NCBI GenBank assembly: GCA_030068145.1 | Contig: JAPJBO010000528.1 | Location: 92,999 to 156,998 of the forward strand | Reading direction: 5' to 3' | Length of the DNA stretch: 64,000 nt | Origin: Diplonema papillatum | Lineage: Eukaryota > Euglenozoa > Diplonemea > Diplonemida > Diplonemidae | Position numbers and translations under genes: made by a program | In this document: piece by piece, positions 10,028-19,920 of the stretch | Layout of the letters: each line of letters starts with the position of its first letter | Numbering within the stretch: position 1 is the stretch's first letter | Notes under the pieces: generated by a model | Told to the model about the DNA's origin: nothing | The model's input: the letters and a program-made list of their open reading frames with translations, nothing else | The model's database searches: none

Positions 10028-13000
10028 ATGCCCTTTTTTCACCTGAAGAGGAACCCTCGGGCAAGCACCGGCGACCGAAAGGCGTCTCACACGCGAGAGC
10101 GGCATAATGACAGCCGACAAAACCCGCTAGGTCTGGCCGACAGCGAGCTCCCAAAAGAATGGAACCCTACTATGGCCTACACATTGACACCCGATCGATT
10201 TGGGGAGGCATTGCCACCATTCTGTACTGGGAGGGGATACTCGCGAGCAACGCCTTCGCGGACAGCACCCGCCACCTCCAAGCAAAGGTCCACAAAGTGC
10301 TACTTCAACTGCTGCACGGTGAGTACAGGGGCGCGGATCTGGATCTTAAACGGTGCGGCAAGCAGGGGACAGAGTACCCCCTCTACTCGGCAAAGCTAAG
10401 CAAGGATGACCGGCTGCTGTTTACCACCCTGCAGCGCGGTACGAGCAGGCAGCTCCTGCTGTTAGAATGCGTGGAGAACCACGACTACCAGAAGGCACGC
10501 TTCATGAAGCACGGCGTTCTCAAGGCTTACATGGCGCACGGCACAGAGTGGGAGGCTGTCGACCAGCCAGTAGTCGCCCCATCACCACCACGGTTCAACC
10601 CGAAGAAGGTGTGGTCCGTCCTCGGCGGGATTCTTTCCTTCACGGACTTGCAGGAGAGCGTGCTCAAGATGCCCACACCGCTGCTCATTCTCGGCGCTGC
10701 CGGGACGGGCAAGACCTGCATCGCGCAGGCCTTGCTTTGCAAGGCTGCCATGCACGGGTGTACGTCGGTCCTGTACGTGGCGCAATCAAGGGCTTTGGTT
10801 CAAGTGGTGTCCGACAGTTTGACGGCGGACCCGGGGGTGGAAGTCGACGTCCTGACGTACTCCCAGCTCGCGCAGAGCACCCTGAGCGATTATGATGAGG
10901 TCGGTTTCGAGGTTTTGTGTGAATGGCTGTCAAGGGCAGACCGCGTACGACAAGCTCTCCGGGAAAAACGAGGCGTTCGACGCGGTCGCCGGCCGGGTCT
11001 ACGAAGAGCTCCGGATATACTCCGGCTGCCGCGACGCGGAGGAGTACGGCGCCCTGGGGGTCCGGCAGAGGCTGCTGCAGGGGGAGCGGGCGGGGTTCGT
11101 CGCCGGTGTGTACCGGCAGTACCAAGAGTACCTCGCCGAGTACCGGCGGGTGGACCTCGCGTTCGCCGAGGTGTTGCTGGCGGAGTACGACCTGGTCGTA
11201 GTCGACGAGGGGCAGGACTTCTCGCGCCTGCAGCTGAAGCAGCTCCACGCCGCCGCGCGCAACTGCTCGCTCGTGGTGTGCATGGACCCGCAGCAGAGCA
11301 TCCACGACGCCATATCCAGCAAGGACTACCTCACGGCGCTATGCGGGCCGCACGACCCCCCGTTTTCGGTCGCCACCCTGCCGGAAACCTTCCGCACGCC
11401 GCTTTCCGTCATCCCCATTGTGAACCGTGTATTAGACCTCCGCCGAATGCTGATCGGGGGTGTCTCGCACAAAGACGAGTACCGAGGAGTCCATCCATCG
11501 CGGTTCACGAGCCACACAACACACAGAGGCGAGGTGCACTGGATCTCTCCGACCGAGGAGGCGTGCATGCGAAGTCTGCGCGACGCCTGCGGCCGCTTCG
11601 CGACGTTCGCGGTGGTGGTGCCGTCGCAGGAGCACGTCGATTCCGCGGTCGACATGTTCGACACCGCGTTGGTGTTGACCGCAGCCCAGGCGAAGGGCCT
11701 GGAGTACGAGCACGTTGTGGCGGTTAGCCCGTTCCCTGAAGGCGACCCGATCCTCGCCCAGGCGGAGCGAAAGTGCCCGAAGACGCGCTCCAGCGCAGCC
11801 TCGCAGAACCACCGCACGAAGGACAAGTCGCAGACGCAGGACCTGGCGTTCCTGCCGCCGTTGAACAGAGTGTTCATCACTTTCACGAGAACGTCGAACT
11901 CACTCTACATCGTGCAGAACCCGGCGGTCTACCCCAACTTGGTGGGGTACATCAAAAGGGCGGAAGACGCGGTGCCGCGTCTTTTTTCGAGTCAACGAAA
12001 CTGCAATGGAATCCCCTTGATTCCTCGCTCACGGAAGACCGCGGAAGTCGTGGCACCCACCGTGACAGTGCCCTCCGTGCCGGACAGCTCTGTGACAGAC
12101 TGGGAGAAGGAGATGCAGCGACAGCAGAAGCGCGGGAATGTTGATGTCGCGCGCACCATCCAGAACCGGCAGATCGACCCGGAACGGTTCCGGCTCGAGG
12201 GGGACGAGCACTTCGAGAAGGGCGAGTACGACCTCGCTGTGCGGGCCTACCGGGCGGCGCTGGAGGGGCGCAGGACCGCGAAGGTGCTCTGCAACCTAGC
12301 CGAGGCGCAGCTGAAGCTGTGCGACCTGGACGGGAGCATCGAAAGCTGCAGGGGTTCCGTCGCGGCGGACCCGACCTTCGGCAAGGCGTACTTCCGCCTG
12401 GCCACGGCGCTGCGCCAGAAGGGCGGAGACCCCGACGAGCTCCTCCGTGCCGCCGTCACAGCAAAATCGTTCTTCCCGGACGACCGCGACGTGGCCGCAC
12501 TGCTGCAAAGCGTAGCGCCGGGCTGCGACGTCCTCTCGGTGTCCACGCAGGGCTACTTTACGATGATCTGCAGCATCGGCTTGACCGAAAAGTACTACGT
12601 CGTGCTGCAACCCGGACAGTACACCATCATAGATCCCTTCCCCCTGTCTTGCAACATTGTCGGGGTTGGAAACCCGACCGTGGCGACTGATTCGAAGCGG
12701 GTGTCGCACGTAGTGGACGCGACAAATGGCGTGCGTCTCCTGCTTGCAGGGGTCACGTTCCGCGGGTCTTCGCGCGAGCAAGTGTCGGCCATTTGCAGCA
12801 GCTCGCGGTCGACGGTGACGATGCTCGACTGCACCGTGCGCGGCTTCAGCGACAACGCGGTGCTGAGCATCGGGGACTGCAACGTCAAGAACTGCACGTT
12901 CCAGGACCTGCGCTTGGCGGGCATCGAAGTCCGGGACGGGGGGTCGGCCCGCGTCGTCGGGAGCACCTTCGAACGCTGCCGGCAGGGCGTGGCGGCGTAC

Positions 13001-14505
13001 GGAGGCTTTGCGTTGTTGAAGCTCCACAGGTCGACCGTGTCCGACTGCGAACGCGAAGGGCTCCTCGTGCACGGCACGTCGAATTCCCCGGGGATGACGG
13101 GGCACGTCTCGAACGACCACGTCGCCCACAAGGCCTTCTTGCGGGGGTGCAACAAGGGCGCGAAGTCCACGGCAACGATCAGCGAGTGTCACATCCTCGG
13201 AAACCGGGGCCCGGGGGTGTCAATTGACCTCGGGGTCACCGCCAACGTGCTGAAGACGCGGATCAGCAACAACGGCTCGAAAGGGTTGACGCACGGCGTA
13301 TTTAAACACGGGGTCTTGGTCAAGGGAGGCTCTACCGTGCTGCTCCACACCTGCGCGTTCTCTAAGAACGGCGACAGCGGCGTGCGTATCGAGAACAACT
13401 GGGCAGAGGTCAGTATTTTTGGCTGCGTGTTTGCCGAAGAGAAGAAGAACATAGACGAGCTGACGTTGTATCGGCCGAAGCTGCACCGCACCCCCGCCGA
13501 GCGCAGCGAAATCAAGGAGGTCTCCTACGCCAGGCAGCTGCCCGACGTGACAGCCAGCGCGAGCACGGCCGCCGTGGCTTCCGCCCCCAAGGACAAGGGC
13601 GCCGAGCAGGAGCGCAACCCTTTGGTGAAACCCGTCTTTTGCCCGCTGTTGAAGCCGTACCTGTCGAGGCCGTACATGGCCATGGGCACCACCAAGGGTG
13701 TGGAGGTTGTTTGCTGCCCAGTCGAAGGCCCGGAGTGGTACAACGTTTTGCTGGGCGCCTGCGGCGACGTCAGGAACGTGCTCACCACAATGGCATCCGA
13801 GCACACGAAGACCGGCCGTTTCCACCTTGTGCTGAACGACGTCGAGCCGGCGATCCTCGCACGGGACCTGGTCCTCCTCAACATCGCCACCGGGCGCGAC
13901 GCGGCCCACTGCTTATCCGTTTGGGGGAACCACTTCCTCTCCTCGGATTGCAGCAAAGCGATGCTAGGCGTCATTGGAACGCTTCTGGACGGGACCGCCC
14001 CACTCTCCGGGGACATGGACGATGCAACCAAAGAGGCGGTGCACAAAGTCCTGCGGACCTGGCTGACGTTGAAGCCCAAAGCGGGCACGCTGCAGCGAAA
14101 CCTTACCGAAGAGACGTTGGACCAAGCGGTGGCGTTCAGCGTCCAAGCGAGTGCCGGGGTCGACCGGAAAGTGGTCGCGCAGTACTTCAAGGACGGGTTC
14201 CTGCCCACGGGAAGCAGGGCGCAGGGCCGCTTCACGAAGAGTCCGAACGTCACGCTTTTCCCCCACGGCGGCCACTACGACATGTACCCGACGTGTTCGA
14301 TCTTCCGCGCCGTGCCGTCACCCTCTGTTGCCGCGCTGCAGCAGACGGTTCAGGCACAGTGCGCGGCGCTGAGGAAAGCGCTGGGGGAGGACCGCCTGCG
14401 GGTGACCGTCGTGTGCAAAGACCTGCTCGCCTTTCTCAAGACGACGAACCTGCGGTTTGCGTTCGCCAAAATGTCGAACCTGAGCGACTACACCAGCCTC
14501 CCGCC
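10028..14505 (+). pseudogene. Frameshifted, 3'-truncated copy of the helicase/TPR/beta-helix/DUF4470 gene
   Basis: Near-identical to the intact gene at 19921-25341 up to the equivalent of about residue 1424, then it breaks off at 14505 and an R1 repeat follows. Similarity also reaches upstream to about 10028 (cctgaagaggaa, gcaagcaccggcga). The N-terminal part reads in frame 1 (10159 to about 10928) and the remainder in frame 2 (to the stop at 14606-14608). The shift comes from an 11-base loss near 10926-10937: the intact copy has 16 bases between ctgtc and cagacc, this copy has five. Just before that, nine extra bases lie after agcaccctg. About 81 extra bases, in frame, lie near 11969-12049, between the helicase and TPR regions. 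The Walker A (GAAGTGKT), DEGQDF and TPR segments are intact, so two separate products are conceivable, but loss of the last ~380 residues argues for a pseudogene. Confidence 0.85.
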
Positions 14506-14579
14506 AGTCGAACTTTGCTTGGCCCTTGACCCCCGCCTGCAGCGAGATCCTTTTTTGCGGGTTTCTTTTTTTGGGATAC

Positions 14580-14804
14580 TTTTTTGTGTGTACTTCCCTG
14601 CTTTGTAGGAAATTCTTGAGGAGACTGCCAGTTGCGATAGATCGAAGGAGGTAAATGTGCTGTAGCCCACACGAAACACAGGTAAATCTGGGTTTAGTGG
14701 CGGGCGTAAGCGTTCAACAAAAAAGACCCACTTTGTAGTTGTATTGTTTTCTCCCCCTCTAGCCTCCTTCAAAATGAGCACAAGGCAGTCCCTCGAGTAT
14801 TTTT
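14580..14804 (-). repeat. R1 SINE-like repeat, nearly full length
   Basis: Reads on + as (g)tataagcacctgc-like start, tttgtaggaaat, aaaggaggtaaatgtgctgt, gtggcgggcgtaagcgttca, ending cctcgagtattttt. It sits close to where the upstream helicase copy is cut, so it may mark the breakpoint. Confidence 0.9.
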
Positions 14805-14920
14805 GGCCTTACCACCCTCACGACTGGGGGGTCCGGGGGGCTTCGCCCCCCGGCGAACGGTACGGTACATCAGTTTGCTCGAAATGAGGGCAGAACTCCT
14901 TGCTACGCCCCCAGACACCT

Positions 14921-15243
14921 TGGAAACCCCGAGAACACCTTGAAACCTCCCAGAATACCTCAGAACACCTTGAAAACCCTCCAGAACACCTTGGAAACTC
15001 CTCAGAACACCTTGGAAGACCCCCCTGACAACCTTGGAAACACCCAGAGCACCTTGGAAAACCCCCCAGGACACTTTGGAAGACCCCCTGGACACTTTGG
15101 AAGACCCCCGGCACACCTTGGAGACCTTCAGAACACCTCGGAAGGTGTCCTGGGGGTCTTCCAATGTGTTATGGGGGGGTTTTCAAGGTGCTCCAGGGGT
15201 TCCAAGGTGTTCAAGAGGTCTTTCAAGGTGTTTTGAGGGTCTG
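14921..15243. repeat. Minisatellite that switches orientation
   Basis: Left part (14921 to about 15136): ~21-bp units around caccttggaaaccc, ccagaacaccttg. Right part (15137-15243): the same unit reverse-complemented (gggttccaaggtgttc). The whole forms an imperfect inverted repeat with the turn near 15137. Frames over it encode only the repeat. Confidence 0.85.
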
Positions 15244-15319
15244 CCAACGTGTGTTCTATGCCCGTCTGTCGGGCTCCTGGAGCGCTCCGGGGCTGAGCCC
15301 CGGGCACCGACCAGCCTCG

Positions 15320-15835
15320 GGGCTCCCAGCTCCGAGAGCCACCGACAACAGGCCCAAGTGTCGAGGCATGGGCGTCGGGCCCTACGGTGGCGGTGGTCGC
15401 CTGTTGCTGATGGGCGACAATGGGGCCTGTGGGGTGTAGGGCCCCTAAACATCATGGCGTCCGTGCTGGCGGAGAACAAAGCGGCGGCGTGTGTTCTCGA
15501 CGACCCGCTCAATAAAAGAGCGTGAGTAGGATGATGGCTGTCCTCAGGAGGAGTCGCCGGACCCACGGCGGGCGAAGCCGCCGCGTGAAGGAGTTCAGGA
15601 CGATCTTCGATGCCGTCCATGACCACGGCGCTGCTCCGCAGATTCTGGGCGAGTTTCTGGCGCTGCTTAGAACCTCGAGTATGCGGGCGTCCAGGGCGCA
15701 CAAGGTTCTTGACGTATGAGGCCATAAATTTGGTGCCTCCGCTCGCGCCCCGACAGATCGGAGCGCGAGCGGCCAGGCGAGGGTACCGCGTGGCACTCCA
15801 ACGTCTACAACTTCGAAGCCATCTAAACTTTACAC
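15320..15835 (+). pseudogene. DIRS tyrosine recombinase fragment
   Basis: Pieces in different frames match the minus-strand recombinase at 40807-42157: LLLMGDNGA (about 15402), ASVLAENKAAACVLDDPLN (15459-15515), KEFRTIFDA, GEFLALLRTSSMR (15645-15684) and EAINLVPPLAP (15719). Stops and frameshifts separate them. The LLRTSSMR segment is where the first catalytic Arg of tyrosine recombinases is expected. Confidence 0.75.
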
Positions 15836-16780
15836 AATCGAGGTGCAGGTGTGACACCCGCAAAATGGACTGCACAGTTCACCCGATGCTGAAGCACACG
15901 GTGTGATTGTGACCTCAGAAACCCCACAAAAAAGCCCTGTATGTGACACCCAACATACCTTTTCTCCAACCAGCGTTTCTGACCCCCGAAACGCAGAAGC
16001 ACGTTTACCAGAAAAGAGAGAGACCGAGACCGGGTGATTTTCAACCCAAAAAGGCAGGAATCCTTGTGGCTTACCACAGGATGCGCTCAATGACCGCAAT
16101 GTTGCGGTCATTGACCGCAAGGGTACGGTCATTGACCGCAAGGTATGCGGTCAATAACCGCATAACTTTCTCAGCTGACCGGTCAAAAACTGACCGGTCA
16201 ACCATGCGGTCATGACCATGACCGGTCCACCGTGTAAGGGTGAGTCCGAATATATGTTGGGCATACGGGGCTTTCGAAACTACGGTGTCAAAATGAAAAT
16301 ATGTCGGACATATACCGTGTTTGGGCCTTTATTCGACCGGAAGGCTTAACACCGTTAAATCCTGAAAACTCGAAACAGTCTACAGAGGACAGATTCACCT
16401 GTGTTTCGTGGGCTGCAGCTACCCACCTGAAACCGAAAGAAGTTAGACCAGACAAAATGTTCCAACTCGAAGATACTGGGTGCGTGATGCGAAAAACGAA
16501 GGTAACCCGCACGCTTTGTCCCATCCAGCAACCACGAAGCAAGTTGGCAGCCATGGTCCAGCTTTAGGTAGTCACAGCTTGCATCCGCCAGTCGCTCAGG
16601 CTTGTTCGGTCAGGCACGTGTTCCAGGTCGTCAAAAAACATCGGAGGCAGCGAGATTGCTACTGCCAGTTGACGCGCACTTGTCACCACGAACAATCGTA
16701 ATCACTCTCATCACAATCTTTCGAGGGAACCGACACTCGAAGGAACCCACCGTGACCACTGCACAAAAAGGGGGGTGGCG
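15836..16780. other. Gene-free region with palindrome cluster and dispersed repeats
   Basis: Includes the GGTCA palindrome cluster (separate entry), a segment at 16325-16430 (tttattcgaccggaaggctt) that recurs at about 26270-26330, and a segment at 16610-16783 that recurs three times at 26750-27140 (gggggtggcgctagtc). No gene seen. Confidence 0.5.
16084..16230. repeat. Cluster of GGTCA/TGACC palindromes
   Basis: About ten half-sites in alternating orientation, including tgcggtcattgaccgca (16103-16119, 8-base arms around one base) and two tgaccggtca perfect palindromes. Could be a tandem protein-binding site or simply a hairpin-prone microrepeat. Confidence 0.75.
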
Positions 16781-18811
16781 CTAGTCCTCCGGGACTTCAA
16801 TCTGATAGAAGCCACAACGCAAATCGCGCGTTGTGGCGCATTCGGACCCCACGACATCGAGGTACTCCGAAACGTGGCCCAGCGGTACCTGGGCCACGTA
16901 GCCCTGGCGGTTCAGCAAGTCGTTGGCCTCCTGCGTCCAGAGGATGAAACGCTGGCGCAGGCGACCTGCCTTGTCCTCCACCACCGTGAATGGCACATTG
17001 CGGAAAGTGCCCGGCGTATCGGACGGCGACGCAATGCCCATTCTGACGAGTTCAGTAGCGTGGGCGCTCAAGAGGTGACTCCTCTGCCCGCCCCCGGATG
17101 TGCTTTCATTCTGATCCCGAACGGGGGAAAACGTGGCACTCCAAACCGAGTCAAACCTAACGCGAACGTCAGGCTTCATCCTCTCCCGTAGCGACTCTGT
17201 GTCCATGGCGGGCACTTCCGCCACATGGAGGGGGGCCTCCTTCTCGGACTGAGACAACGGCAGACGCGTGTTGTGGGCACGTCTTGTGAAACTGCGGACC
17301 CGCCGGCCCACAATCTCGCTCAGAGGAGCCAGGGCACCTCCTACGTGGGGAGGTAGAGCTGTAAAACCGGAGCTTGCCACATCGAGAGGGGGGGGCAATT
17401 CGTCAGGAGGCAGCAGGTCAGCCACCCTAAACTCCGGCACCAACGGGCGAAACGATCCCTGCGGAGCCGAGACTCCCGAGATGTGGTGAACAGGCGCCGC
17501 TGCACCGGAGCTTTCAGGCCCACCTGGTGTAGCTGTTCCCCCTACAACGCCAGCTTGAGGAAGAGACCGCGAAAACGCGGTACCAACTGGTGGTAACCAC
17601 CCTGGAGGTGAAGAACCACCCATGAAAAACGGTCCTTGCGGAGAACCCCAAGGACACAGAAATGGAACAATGGTTTGATTCAAACCAGACGGAGCGAATC
17701 CTGTAAAACATGACGGGTCAAACCCGCTATCCGCCCCGGGAGCCATCCCAAGGGCAGGTCCCCATTCACCTGTCGCGAAACATGTCGCCTCCCCAAAAAC
17801 CTCAACCGGGCCGGGTCGTAGCGCGCCGCCCGAGCACGCCACGTGTCCCACCAGGGAACCTTCTACCGGACCGAGTCGCTGCGCATCAGGGCATGTGCTG
17901 CCCAACCCGACACTGCCGCCGTGGCAGATGTCATGCGCTGCGTAACCGCAAGTCGTCGAGCCTGCGGGGTCACGCGCTGCGTCGCTCTGCGGGTCCGAAC
18001 CCGCACCGAGTCGCTGCGCAGGGGGTTCCCCTGCAATCGGGGAAGAATGGGATTCACGGGAGTCAAGCGACCGGGCGGTGCCCGGATGGTGTCCAACGAG
18101 AGACACTCCCGCGAAGTTGATTGAATGTAGGGGATTGCCGATTGATTGGGGGGAAAGCTGCAGCGTGTCGTCTCCAACCGCATCTCCCCTCGGGGCGGTG
18201 CACCGAGTGGGTAAGAGGGGCACCAGCCGGTCACACCGCGCCTGTACCGTGGCGGCGTGGGGGTCGAGGTAGCGGACGTGGGGGCGGGGCAACGAGCCGT
18301 TGGATGACAGGGGAGGTGAGACGGTAGTCGGCGGCATCGACTGGCGCTGATCGCGCTTGCGCCGGCGTCGGACCGCGGGGGGAATGCGCCTCTTCCGTCC
18401 GCGAACACCGCCTCCGGTACCAGAGGAACATCTGCCGTCGAATCCCCGGCGTTCTAGCCACAGCTTGGCCACCGCTCTGTCCAGGGGGTCCTCGCTCTCC
18501 AGCTGCATGTGCATCCGGAACTCTTCGCGCGAGAACCCCCCCTGCGCACAAAAGAACTCTATGCGCAGCTCGCGCAGCAGCAACTCCCCAAGCGCCTTGA
18601 ACTGCGGCCGACTGCGCCACCCTTCGAGCGACTCGGCGACAAACAGCCACTCTCTCAGGGGCGCAAATCTGCTCTCCAACGAGCACGCACAACCAGGTCC
18701 GAACTGATGACCCGGCACAACGTACTCCACCTGCAGATCGCGCGCCACATCGGCCGCGCGCTGACCACACCCCAAATCGCGCCACGCTGCGCCCGTCTTC
18801 AGGTCCCTCAT
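16781..18811 (-). CDS. DIRS-like retrotransposon gag-like region plus N-terminal RT, truncated
   Basis: A 676-codon open frame. The N-terminal ~180 residues are charged, the middle ~300 are rich in Pro, Gly and Ser (gag-like), and the last ~130 resemble the start of a DIRS/pararetroviral-type RT. Visible there are FRNVPFTVVEDKAGRLRQRF (template-grip region) and DLRCGFYQIEVPE, which is RT motif A with its catalytic Asp. The frame stops exactly at a junction: the stop is contributed by the repeat word gtggcgctag at 16774-16783, so the rest of RT, RNase H and recombinase are missing. This marks a truncated element or an insertion into it. The missing C-terminal RT/RNase H type is seen at 1-966. 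Confidence 0.7.
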   Translation of the reverse strand: MRDLKTGAAWRDLGCGQRAADVARDLQVEYVVPGHQFGPGCACSLESRFAPLREWLFVAESLEGWRSRPQFKALGELLLRELRIEFFCAQGGFSREEFRMHMQLESEDPLDRAVAKLWLERRGFDGRCSSGTGGGVRGRKRRIPPAVRRRRKRDQRQSMPPTTVSPPLSSNGSLPRPHVRYLDPHAATVQARCDRLVPLLPTRCTAPRGDAVGDDTLQLSPQSIGNPLHSINFAGVSLVGHHPGTARSLDSRESHSSPIAGEPPAQRLGAGSDPQSDAARDPAGSTTCGYAAHDICHGGSVGLGSTCPDAQRLGPVEGSLVGHVACSGGALRPGPVEVFGEATCFATGEWGPALGMAPGADSGFDPSCFTGFAPSGLNQTIVPFLCPWGSPQGPFFMGGSSPPGWLPPVGTAFSRSLPQAGVVGGTATPGGPESSGAAAPVHHISGVSAPQGSFRPLVPEFRVADLLPPDELPPPLDVASSGFTALPPHVGGALAPLSEIVGRRVRSFTRRAHNTRLPLSQSEKEAPLHVAEVPAMDTESLRERMKPDVRVRFDSVWSATFSPVRDQNESTSGGGQRSHLLSAHATELVRMGIASPSDTPGTFRNVPFTVVEDKAGRLRQRFILWTQEANDLLNRQGYVAQVPLGHVSEYLDVVGSECATTRDLRCGFYQIEVPED

Positions 18812-19200
18812 CTCGACATGAGCGGAAGAGGTGTGAAAACGGGTTCTTGCCTGGAGGCTAGTCGGGGGGCTCCTCGTGTGTTGTGTTGTGTGCTTTCTGC
18901 TTTGCGGAAAAAGGAATCAGTGTTGCCTTACACAAAAGAGGAAAGTAAGGCGCTTTGAAAAAATAATCGGGAAGGTGTGACTGACATTCTTTGATCCTGT
19001 TGGTTCGGGCTAGTTGAGGAGTGCTACCTTTTGCCGGAATATTACTAGTTGTAGAAGCCAGCTCCACCCGAATTCTCCGGGTGTCGATTCGAGGTGGTCG
19101 TGCTCATCTAGCCATGCGTCTTGCTCCTATTCCCTCAGTAAACTGCAAAAGTACCCGTTTCTTTAGCCTCTGGCTGGTATCAGGCGCACTGGCATCCACC
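18812..19200. other. Gene-free, dispersed repeat copy
   Basis: 18969-19150 is the second copy of the repeat found at 1978-2150. Nothing else is recognisable. Confidence 0.5.
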
Positions 19201-19215
19201 AGGTGCACCAAGATG

Positions 19216-19612
19216 CGATAATGCGTTGTATTCCTTGTACGCCGGGATTGCGGAGGTCGCCATGCCCGGAAAACGTGCCCCGAGAAGCAACGTGTATGCG
19301 GAAGATGCAAACAGAAGGGCCACACTGGTCGAACATGCGACCAGGAGAGTGAAGCTTCAAGTAAATTCTGGCACTGATCCTTGCACTGCCTCTGACTCTG
19401 ACTCAAGTTGTGAAAGTACAGCTTCCAAGGAAGCAACAACAACTCAACGCAAGTGCACGAGCTGCGGCAACCCTGGTCACACCTCTAGAACGTGTGGTCG
19501 GTTTCAGGAAAGCACCAGCACAAATTCTTCCGAAGCCAGTTCTGAGGAAGCCAGCCCCACCGCGCGCACGTGCACGACGTGGCCAGCCAGGACACAACTC
19601 GAGAACTTGTGA
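19216..19612 (+). pseudogene. Decayed CCHC zinc-knuckle protein fragment
   Basis: At least three CX2CX4HX4C zinc knuckles in a row: CGRCKQKGHTGRTC (19297-19338), CTSCGNPGHTSRTC (19454-19495), and a third at 19571-19610 that reads CTTC..GQPGHNSRTC only if two missing bases are allowed for. A damaged fourth (DCGGRHARKTC) precedes the first. They lie in three different frames, so the gene is broken or spliced. Such knuckles bind single-stranded nucleic acid and occur in retroelement Gag proteins, MULE transposases and RNA-binding proteins; which one this was cannot be told. The neighbouring DIRS pieces favour a transposon origin. Confidence 0.6.
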
Positions 19613-19920
19613 TCCTTCCACACCGCCGCCAGAAAAAAGAAATTCGTCTGCTCCCGACCCCGGTGTCACAGCACGTGTTTTGGTTGTAGCACATCGCTTT
19701 TCGGGTGTAACTAGGGCATACCCTCTTCAACTCTAGCTTCTGAGGACCTCACTGTGCATGAGGAGTTTGACGGCTGTCCTTTTTCACCTGAAGAGGAAAA
19801 ATTGGGCAAGCACCGGCGACTGAAAGGTGAGAGCGGCATACCGACAACCGACAAAACTCTAGGTCTAGCCGACAGCGAGCTCCCAAAGAAAGGAACCCGA
19901 CAACCCCACCCCCCTTTAAC
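19613..19920. other. 5' flank of the helicase fusion gene
   Basis: The last ~170 bases (from about 19750, cctgaagaggaaaaattggg) are shared with the upstream pseudogene's flank, so the duplicated segment included the 5' UTR or promoter-proximal DNA. A frame starting MHEEFDGCPFSPEEE (19757) overlaps the gene start in another frame and could be a lost N-terminal exon. No TATA-like box can be assigned with confidence. Confidence 0.35.

Noticed and set aside
9580-10107. 175-codon frame reading through the satellite
   Set aside because: The peptide is just the satellite unit translated; it has no non-repeat core except the duplicated 5' flank of the helicase copy.
12296-13192. Minus-strand frames opposite the helicase copies (also 21616-22827)
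   Set aside because: GC-rich third positions on the plus strand remove stops from the antisense frame. The composition is Arg/Ala/His-rich with no domain.
14769-15236. Frames rich in Gly/Val/Phe/Gln on both strands
   Set aside because: They follow the 21-bp minisatellite unit.
15344-15439. Continuous recombinase gene on the plus strand at 15.3-15.8 kb
   Set aside because: The matching pieces lie in several frames with stops between them, so it is only a pseudogene fragment.
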